Assembly: GCA_002727195.1 (NCBI GenBank)
Contig: PBWH01000018.1
Location: 60,125 to 124,124, forward strand
Origin: Gemmatimonadota bacterium
GTDB lineage: Bacteria; Latescibacterota; UBA2968
DNA: 64,000 bases
Direction of reading: 5' to 3'
Under the pieces are notes generated by a model. That model was not told the DNA's origin. It did not search any database and saw nothing but the letters and a program-made list of their open reading frames with translations. This document shows, in pieces, positions 58,674-64,000 of the stretch. Numbering within the stretch: the stretch's first letter is position 1; each line of letters starts with the position of its first letter. A program made the position numbers and the translations under genes.

Positions 58674-61411
58674 TTCGCTGCTGCCTCTGCCAGGAATCTG
58701 CCCGTTTCCGAGCGGTTGCTTTCAACGATTGCGGATGGTGGTCCCTGAGCCACGATCTCTCCGCCGTCAGGACCTCCACCAGGTCCGACATCGATGATCC
58801 AATCCGATTGCGCGATCACATCCAGGTTGTGCTCGATCACAACGACCGTATTCCCCTCGTCCACGAGGCGCTGGAGTGACTCGAGCAGGATGCGAATGTC
58901 CTCAAAATGGAGCCCCGTTGTCGGCTCGTCCAGAAGATAAAGCGTATTTCCAGTCGCCGACTTGGCAAGCTCTGTGGCCAGTTTGACACGTTGAGCCTCC
59001 CCGCCCGATAGTGCCGTCCCTGCCTGACCCAATCGAATATAACCAAGGCCGACGGATACGAGAGACTTCAAACGCCGTTGGATCTGAGGGATGTCCCGGA
59101 AGAAGATGTGGGCACGGTCGACGGTCATATCAAGGACATCCGCGATCGTTGACCCCTTGTATCGAACCTCGAGCGTTTCCCGGTTGAAGCGCTGTCCTCC
59201 GCAGGCGTCACAGGTGACGTAGACGTCCGGGAGGAAGTGCATCTCGACTCGCGTGATCCCGTCACCGCGGCAGACCTCGCAGCGACCCCCGCGTGTGTTG
59301 AAGCTGAAACGGCCCGGCCCGTATCCGCGAACCTTCGACTCGGGAAGCTGGGCGAAGAGGTCGCGGATGTTGGCGAAGACGCCCGTGTAGGTCGCTGGAT
59401 TCGACCTGGGTGTTCGGCCGATCGGAGACTGGTCGATCCGGATGACCTTATCGACCTGACTCGCGCCCTCGATCTTGTCGTGGGGAAGCGGAGCGGTCTT
59501 GGATCGGTAGAGCTGTTGAGCGAGTGCCGGATAGAGCGTGTGGTTGATCAGGGTCGACTTTCCGGACCCGGACACACCCGCGATACACACGAACGTGGAG
59601 AGAGGGAGTTCGAGGTCGACGCCTCGGAGATTGTGGCCAGTTGCATTTCGAAGGTTCAGCCAGCGGAGCGGATCACGCACCTTGTCACCGCGTTCGAGTG
59701 TCTTGTGACCTGCGAGATAGGTGCCCGTGATAGAGGAGCCGTCCTGGGGGAGCGATGAGGGTAAACCTTCCGCCGTGATCTCACCGCCGAGTTCACCCGC
59801 ACCAGGTCCAAGGTCTACAACGTGGTCGGCGGTCTCGATCATTTCTCTGTCGTGTTCGACGATCAGAACGGAGTTTCCTAGGGCGTTCAACTCGCGCACA
59901 GTGTCGATCAGTCGTCTGTTGTCCCTTGGGTGCAGGCCGATACTGGGCTCGTCCAGCACGTAGAGAACACCGACAAGCCGAGCACCGATCTGTGTGGCCA
60001 ATCGAATGCGCTGCAGTTCGCCACCTGAGAGCGTGTTTCCGCGACGACCGAGGGTCAGGTATCCAACACCCACGTGGTTCAGGAACACCAGACGATTCCT
60101 GATCTCTTCCAGAATCGGGTCGACGATGTCGTTGATGTTTTCGGGGAGGTCCAGTGATCTCAGGTAGACAAGCAACTGGTCGATCTCCGTCTCGGTGACG
60201 TCTGTGATCGACTTGTCTGCCAGCTTGACGGCGCGCGCTTCAGGGCGAAGTCTCGTTCCGCCACACGCCTTACAGGTGATCGGTCGCGTGTAGGATTCGA
60301 ACCGATCACGGTCCTCTGTCGAACTGTCGATCCGGTTCTGGATCTCCGGCACGACACCTTCCACCTTAGGCGATTTCGACCCGAAGAGCAGTGCTCCTCT
60401 CGCTTTGTCCGAGAACTCGCTGACGGGCGTTGTCAGCCCGAATTCATACTTGTCGCCGAGTTTCAGGTATCGCTTGGCCGCGGCCTCGCCCTTCGGGATC
60501 CCGAAGGGCGCGATCGCGCCGTCAGCGATCGATTTCTCCGGATCCTGTATGATGAGGTCCGGATCCACCTCCAGCGTTTCACCCAGGCCACCACAGTCAG
60601 GACAGGCACCGGCCGGGCTGTTGAAGCTGAACAGTCGAGGCTCTGGCTCGGGAACGATGATGTCGCAGGTCGGGCAGATGAGCTGGGTCGTGAACTCGAG
60701 CGATTCGCCTCCCGGAATGTCGACGATGACGACGCCCTGACTTAGGCTGAGCGCGGTCTCGAGCGAGTCTGCAAGACGTCGTGCGGCGTTCGGACCGACG
60801 GTGAGCCGGTCGACAACGACTTCGACCTGCCCGCACTCAGGTGCGGCCGCTTCGTCGATCCCGATGATCTCTCCGTCCACCCGGACACGGACATACCCCT
60901 CCTTACGCAGCTCGGCGATCAGGGCCTCGTGGTCTTTGGCCTCTGACCGATAGGGCGCCAGAAGCTGGAAGCGGGTGCCTTCATCGAATTTGAGGATCCG
61001 GTCCGTGATCCCGTCAACGGTTTCGTGAGAGAGCCCACGACCGCAGACGTGACAGTGCGGCTGGCCCGCCCGGGCGAAGAGGAGGCGAAGGTAGTCGTGG
61101 ATTTCGGTGATGGTGCCGACAGTCGAGCGACGGGACCGTGTGCCGGACCGCTGTTGGATGGCGACGGCAGGGGAGAGCCCTTCGATGCGGTCGACATCGG
61201 GCTTCTCCATCAGGTTCAGGAACTGGCGGGTGTGGGTGGAGAGCGACTCGACATATCGCCGCTGACCCTCTGCATAGATCGTGTCGAAGACGAGGGAAGA
61301 TTTGCCCGATCCGGATGGACCGGTGACCACGACGAGCTTCCCGCGTGGGATGTCGAGGTCGATGTTTTTGAGGTTGTGCTGGCGGGCGCCGCGGATGCTT
61401 ATGGTATCCAT
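58670..61411 (-). CDS. uvrA: Excinuclease ABC subunit A (UvrA)
   Basis: The ATG at 61411 ([20 protein letters not shown]) gives 913 residues, close to the usual 930-960. Walker A motifs are GPSGSGKSS near residue 31 and [10 protein letters not shown] near 605. The first zinc module is in PHCHVCGR and [10 protein letters not shown] with CPDCGG, and the second CxxC zinc finger is [16 protein letters not shown] followed by CDACGG. SGGE signature loops ([12 protein letters not shown] and [12 protein letters not shown]) and [18 protein letters not shown] Walker B regions complete both ATPase heads. It is the damage-recognition subunit of nucleotide excision repair. The ATG at 61426 is possible but has no Shine-Dalgarno. 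Confidence 0.97.
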   Translation of the reverse strand: MDTISIRGARQHNLKNIDLDIPRGKLVVVTGPSGSGKSSLVFDTIYAEGQRRYVESLSTHTRQFLNLMEKPDVDRIEGLSPAVAIQQRSGTRSRRSTVGTITEIHDYLRLLFARAGQPHCHVCGRGLSHETVDGITDRILKFDEGTRFQLLAPYRSEAKDHEALIAELRKEGYVRVRVDGEIIGIDEAAAPECGQVEVVVDRLTVGPNAARRLADSLETALSLSQGVVIVDIPGGESLEFTTQLICPTCDIIVPEPEPRLFSFNSPAGACPDCGGLGETLEVDPDLIIQDPEKSIADGAIAPFGIPKGEAAAKRYLKLGDKYEFGLTTPVSEFSDKARGALLFGSKSPKVEGVVPEIQNRIDSSTEDRDRFESYTRPITCKACGGTRLRPEARAVKLADKSITDVTETEIDQLLVYLRSLDLPENINDIVDPILEEIRNRLVFLNHVGVGYLTLGRRGNTLSGGELQRIRLATQIGARLVGVLYVLDEPSIGLHPRDNRRLIDTVRELNALGNSVLIVEHDREMIETADHVVDLGPGAGELGGEITAEGLPSSLPQDGSSITGTYLAGHKTLERGDKVRDPLRWLNLRNATGHNLRGVDLELPLSTFVCIAGVSGSGKSTLINHTLYPALAQQLYRSKTAPLPHDKIEGASQVDKVIRIDQSPIGRTPRSNPATYTGVFANIRDLFAQLPESKVRGYGPGRFSFNTRGGRCEVCRGDGITRVEMHFLPDVYVTCDACGGQRFNRETLEVRYKGSTIADVLDMTVDRAHIFFRDIPQIQRRLKSLVSVGLGYIRLGQAGTALSGGEAQRVKLATELAKSATGNTLYLLDEPTTGLHFEDIRILLESLQRLVDEGNTVVVIEHNLDVIAQSDWIIDVGPGGGPDGGEIVAQGPPSAIVESNRSETGRFLAEAAAK

Positions 61412-61426
61412 CTGTTCCGATCGCAT

Positions 61427-62126
61427 TGGTGACGTACAAAGGTGCGGGAAATGGACGATCAGGTCAATGACACCGAATCAGGGCGGACGATCAGGAGGAC
61501 CCGCCTGGCTGGAATACGTGAAGCGTTCCCTTGCCGTCCGTCTGGAGGAGTTGTACTGGACCGATTGCTGGCTTGTATATCGTCGCATCGCCCCGTGAGA
61601 GATCGTCCCCCTTTGCTGTCCAGAGACAGGAGAATCTCTCCGTCGGCGCTTAATACGCGCTACTTGCTGGCGATTTCGTCGAGGATGATCATTGTATCAG
61701 AAAGAGGAAGAGGGAAATCGACCGCGTCGAAAGGAAGGTTGAATCGTGTCATCGCCGTGACCGTAGTACGGGGAGCAGAGCAAACGTCTCTCAAGAGGTG
61801 ACGCCCTCGGTCAGGAACGTGCTGTTGCCCCTGACCAGTCCTTCGGGATAGGCCAGCCAGAGGGACCCGGCATCAAAAAACTGCGTGGTTATCCATCTCG
61901 GAAGGCGGTCTTGAAACACCTGGCCGATGTCGATGCGAACATCTAGGAATGGGTGCTGACGCAAGCACGCCAGGCGATGGCGGGCGAACCCAAACAACAC
62001 AGTTCACAAAATTTTTTCGTCTACGCGCTACGAAACACGATCGTGCATCGGGCCTACTTCAGGAGAGAGATGTATCGGCGCGACATCGATCGCCCGAGAT
62101 ATTGATGGGCTCCAGACAGATGCCGG
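61427..62126. other. Spacer with possible decayed minus-strand ORFs, about 700 bp
   Basis: No gene with recognisable homology is present. On the minus strand a frame starting near 61758 reads MTRFNLPFDAVDFPLPLSDT, then a TAG after IILDEIASK and continues in the same frame with RVLSADGEILLSLDSKGGRS, as if a gene had acquired a stop. A second minus frame, 61791-62000, ends in WLAYPEGLVRGNSTFLTEG. Both look more protein-like than shadow frames but have no known family, so they could be remnants. No promoter for uvrA is evident beyond a weak TTGACC hexamer. Confidence 0.35.
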
Positions 62127-62558
62127 CTAGTCAAACTCGATCGTGCCGACCGCATACGCACCTATGATGAGGCCCACAAACAGGGCCACGACGTAAATGG
62201 CGCCACCCGCAAGTACTGCTTTCTTGACCGCTGATTTGTCGGTGGCTCCCTCCTTGATCGCACGGATATCCCCGATCGCGAAACCGACTCGCTCGTTAGT
62301 CTGAGGGGCGATGCTCTTGATCTCGCGAACTTCCACAGCGACGACGATCATATCAATCTGCTTGCCATCGAGCAGGAAAATCTTGATGAATTGTCCTTGA
62401 TCGAGTTTTTCGATGCGGTTTCGCTCAGCGGCATTCAGGTCTCTTGCTACAGGCCGCAGGGTCACGCAACCCGCCGAGATCAGCATTATAACAAGGTCAG
62501 TTGTTCGGATGACGGTGGCCCATATCCGAACGCTACAACGGGGCGCCAGGAGAGTCAT
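62127..62558 (-). CDS. Hypothetical membrane-anchored protein, possible lipoprotein
   Basis: A protein of about 143 residues. Near the N-terminus LVIMLISAGC resembles a lipobox with a cysteine, preceded by a poor signal segment containing arginines, so lipoprotein status is doubtful. The middle third is rich in charged residues with IVVAVEVREIKSIAPQTNERV. The last 40 residues hold a hydrophobic helix (AVLAGGAIYVVALFVGLIIG). I chose the ATG at 62558. A GTG at 62606 would overlap the divergent RNA methyltransferase. No family is recognised. Confidence 0.5.
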   Translation of the reverse strand: MTLLAPRCSVRIWATVIRTTDLVIMLISAGCVTLRPVARDLNAAERNRIEKLDQGQFIKIFLLDGKQIDMIVVAVEVREIKSIAPQTNERVGFAIGDIRAIKEGATDKSAVKKAVLAGGAIYVVALFVGLIIGAYAVGTIEFD

Positions 62559-62578
62559 CGCGCCAGCAGGCAGGATCA

Positions 62579-63406
62579 ATGGACACAGAGGCGATAACCA
62601 GTGCACAGAACCCGCTGATCAAGCGGATCCGATCGATCAAGACGCGCAAAGGACGCCAGCGTGAACGCGCGTTCTGGGTCGAAGGTCTCTCCCATGTGCT
62701 TGAGGCTGTCCAGGCCGGGTGGGAGGTCGAGTGCGTGGTCCGAGCGCCAGACCTGCTGCGGAGCGATGAGGTGATTGACTGCCTGAACGATCTCACCGTC
62801 GAGGAGCGGTTGGTCAGCGCCGACGTCTTCGAGCGGATTTCGGATCGAGATGGGCCGGTAGGGCTGGGGGCGATCGTGCGGACTCGGGACCTGTCGCTTG
62901 GCGGCCTGGAGGTTAACGGTTCGTCTCTGATCATAGTTCTGATCGAACCCCAGGATCCAGGTAACCTGGGCACGATCCTGCGAACGGCCTACTGTGCGGG
63001 ATCATCGGGTGTAGTTCTGGTGGGCACTTCTGCGGATCTGTATGATAGCAGAGCCGTTCGCGCGAGTATGGGCGCGCTCTTCCGGTTGCCCGTCGCTCGA
63101 GAAGCTAGGGTAGATGGGTTCATCGAGTGGTGTAAGAACCAATCGATCAGCCTGATCGGGACTTCGGCACGCGGCACCGCATCATACCGGGAAGTGGACT
63201 ATCAACTTCCAGCAGGTATTGTCATGGGGAACGAACAAAAGGGGATGCCGGACGAGGTGAAGGCTGCCTGTACTCAACTTGTGTCCATTCCGATGCAGGG
63301 GACGCTCCGGTCGCTCAATCTGTCCGCGGCGACGGCGGTGGTCCTGTACGAGGCCGCCCACCGGGCCGGGGTTCTGCCTGCCGGCCAGGCTGGCTTGACA
63401 CCTTAG
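62579..63406 (+). CDS. SpoU/TrmH-family RNA methyltransferase
   Basis: The 275-residue protein has an N-terminal substrate-binding domain (about 1-110, [23 protein letters not shown], the L30e-like RNA-binding type) followed by a SPOUT knot. [29 protein letters not shown] is motif 1, [15 protein letters not shown] motif 2, and [24 protein letters not shown] motif 3 with the conserved Asn. It 2'-O-methylates a ribose in 23S rRNA or tRNA. It diverges from the small membrane gene across a 20 bp gap and is followed by hemL after about 50 bases. Confidence 0.88.
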   Translation: MDTEAITSAQNPLIKRIRSIKTRKGRQRERAFWVEGLSHVLEAVQAGWEVECVVRAPDLLRSDEVIDCLNDLTVEERLVSADVFERISDRDGPVGLGAIVRTRDLSLGGLEVNGSSLIIVLIEPQDPGNLGTILRTAYCAGSSGVVLVGTSADLYDSRAVRASMGALFRLPVAREARVDGFIEWCKNQSISLIGTSARGTASYREVDYQLPAGIVMGNEQKGMPDEVKAACTQLVSIPMQGTLRSLNLSAATAVVLYEAAHRAGVLPAGQAGLTP

Positions 63407-63459
63407 ATCGCGACCTTACTTTAGGACCCGTTTCGCGAATCACGTTCAAGGAGAGCATT

Positions 63460-64000
63460 TTGAGAGATACATCGAAATCCCTGTATGTCAGAGCCACCCA
63501 GGTGATCCCCGGGGGCGTGAATAGTCCGGCACGTGCGTTCGGCGCAGTCGGCGGCAATCCCCTGTTTTTCGATCGCGGTGAGGGGTCTCGGATCACTGAT
63601 GCAGACGGAAACAGCTACATCGATTACGTCTGTTCGTGGGGACCGCTGATTCTGGGACACTCGAACCCCAGGATCGTGGAGGCCCTGAAACGGGTGATCG
63701 AGAGTGGGACCAGCTTCGGAGCGCCGACTCGGGTGGAGATCGAGCTGGCCGATCTAGTTTGTGAGATGGTGCCGTCGATCGAGATGGTCCGGATGGTCAG
63801 TTCGGGTACGGAGGCGACGATGTCTGCCGTGCGTCTGGCACGTGGCCATACTGGCCGCACCAAGGTGATGAAGTTCGAGGGCTGTTGGCACGGTCACGCG
63901 GACAGCTTCCTGATCCAGGCGGGCTCGTCGGCACTGACCACGGGTGCACCCGATAGCCCGGGTGTGACCGATGGGACGGCGAGCGACACGGTGACGGCAC
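63460..64000 (+). CDS. hemL: Glutamate-1-semialdehyde 2,1-aminomutase (HemL), 5' part
   Basis: The gene starts with a TTG at 63460 preceded by AAGGAGAG, six bases away, and runs off the window after 180 codons. [54 protein letters not shown] and [14 protein letters not shown] are the classical HemL motifs; the PLP lysine lies beyond the edge. It converts glutamate-1-semialdehyde to 5-aminolevulinate for haem synthesis. Length and motifs leave little doubt about the identity. Confidence 0.95.
   Translation, partial: MRDTSKSLYVRATQVIPGGVNSPARAFGAVGGNPLFFDRGEGSRITDADGNSYIDYVCSWGPLILGHSNPRIVEALKRVIESGTSFGAPTRVEIELADLVCEMVPSIEMVRMVSSGTEATMSAVRLARGHTGRTKVMKFEGCWHGHADSFLIQAGSSALTTGAPDSPGVTDGTASDTVTA

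Noticed and set aside
61442-61801. Plus-strand frame of 119 codons beside uvrA
   Set aside because: Basic, low-complexity, no motif and no ribosome-binding site.
1-64000. tRNA, rRNA, CRISPR arrays, transposases, integrases, prophage genes
   Set aside because: I looked for these on both strands and found no supporting sequence in the window.

Overview
The window is about 64 kb of moderately GC-rich bacterial chromosome without rRNA, tRNA, CRISPR or complete mobile elements that I can see. Several things fit an uncultured FCB-group bacterium, most like Latescibacterota (WS3): a secreted YVTN-type propeller carrying dockerin-like EF-hands, CehA/McbA-type and dihydroorotase-like metallohydrolases, a D-threonine aldolase/DSD1-type enzyme, a mandelate-racemase-family enzyme, and dispersed intergenic mini-repeats. 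No marker gene fixes the lineage, so this is inference.

Positions 1-31127 are a surface-glycan locus read almost entirely from the minus strand. It holds a flippase, two membrane GT-C glycosyltransferases, several methyltransferases (two fused to glycosyltransferase domains), and a nearly complete pseudaminic-acid (Pse) pathway: PseB, PseC, PseG, PseI and a SpsF-like cytidylyltransferase. A formyltransferase sits where the acetyltransferase PseH would be expected. A three-gene amidotransferase (PseA/WbuX-like, HisH-like, HisF-like), a Pse-associated methylase, a TylF-like methyltransferase and a B12-binding radical SAM enzyme follow in the same run, with overlaps or gaps of a few bases. A methyltransferase pseudogene ends that run. 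A second tightly overlapping operon (22978-28795) has two SPASM-type radical SAM enzymes, a sugar epimerase, a DPM-like GT2 and a GT39-like enzyme. GDP-fucose synthase, a hexapeptide acyltransferase and a UDP-sugar epimerase complete the locus.

Positions 31355-39648 are metabolic and mostly minus strand: DSD1-type PLP enzyme, amidohydrolase, malate dehydrogenase with a clear terminator, a TPR lipoprotein-like or secreted protein with a strong promoter, a 4-OT-type tautomerase, a CinA-like protein and two zinc alcohol dehydrogenases. Positions 40037-48198 hold the secreted propeller, a TSUP permease, a decayed multi-pass membrane gene, a mandelate-racemase-family enzyme, folD behind a convincing ZTP (pfl) riboswitch, a beta-helix protein and a BioF-like enzyme.

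From 48369 the plus strand carries a single gene fusing apolipoprotein N-acyltransferase (Lnt) to TatC, then a Memo-family protein, a YycJ-like metallo-hydrolase, a Na+/Ca2+ exchanger, RmlB-like and RmlC-like enzymes and a CehA-like hydrolase. After a BrnA-antitoxin remnant come a zinc-ribbon protein coupled to uvrA (minus), a small membrane protein, a SpoU-type RNA methyltransferase and the 5' part of hemL. The most unusual items are the Lnt-TatC fusion, the formyl/amidino variant of the Pse cluster, the large ZTP riboswitch and the set of intergenic mini-repeat families.
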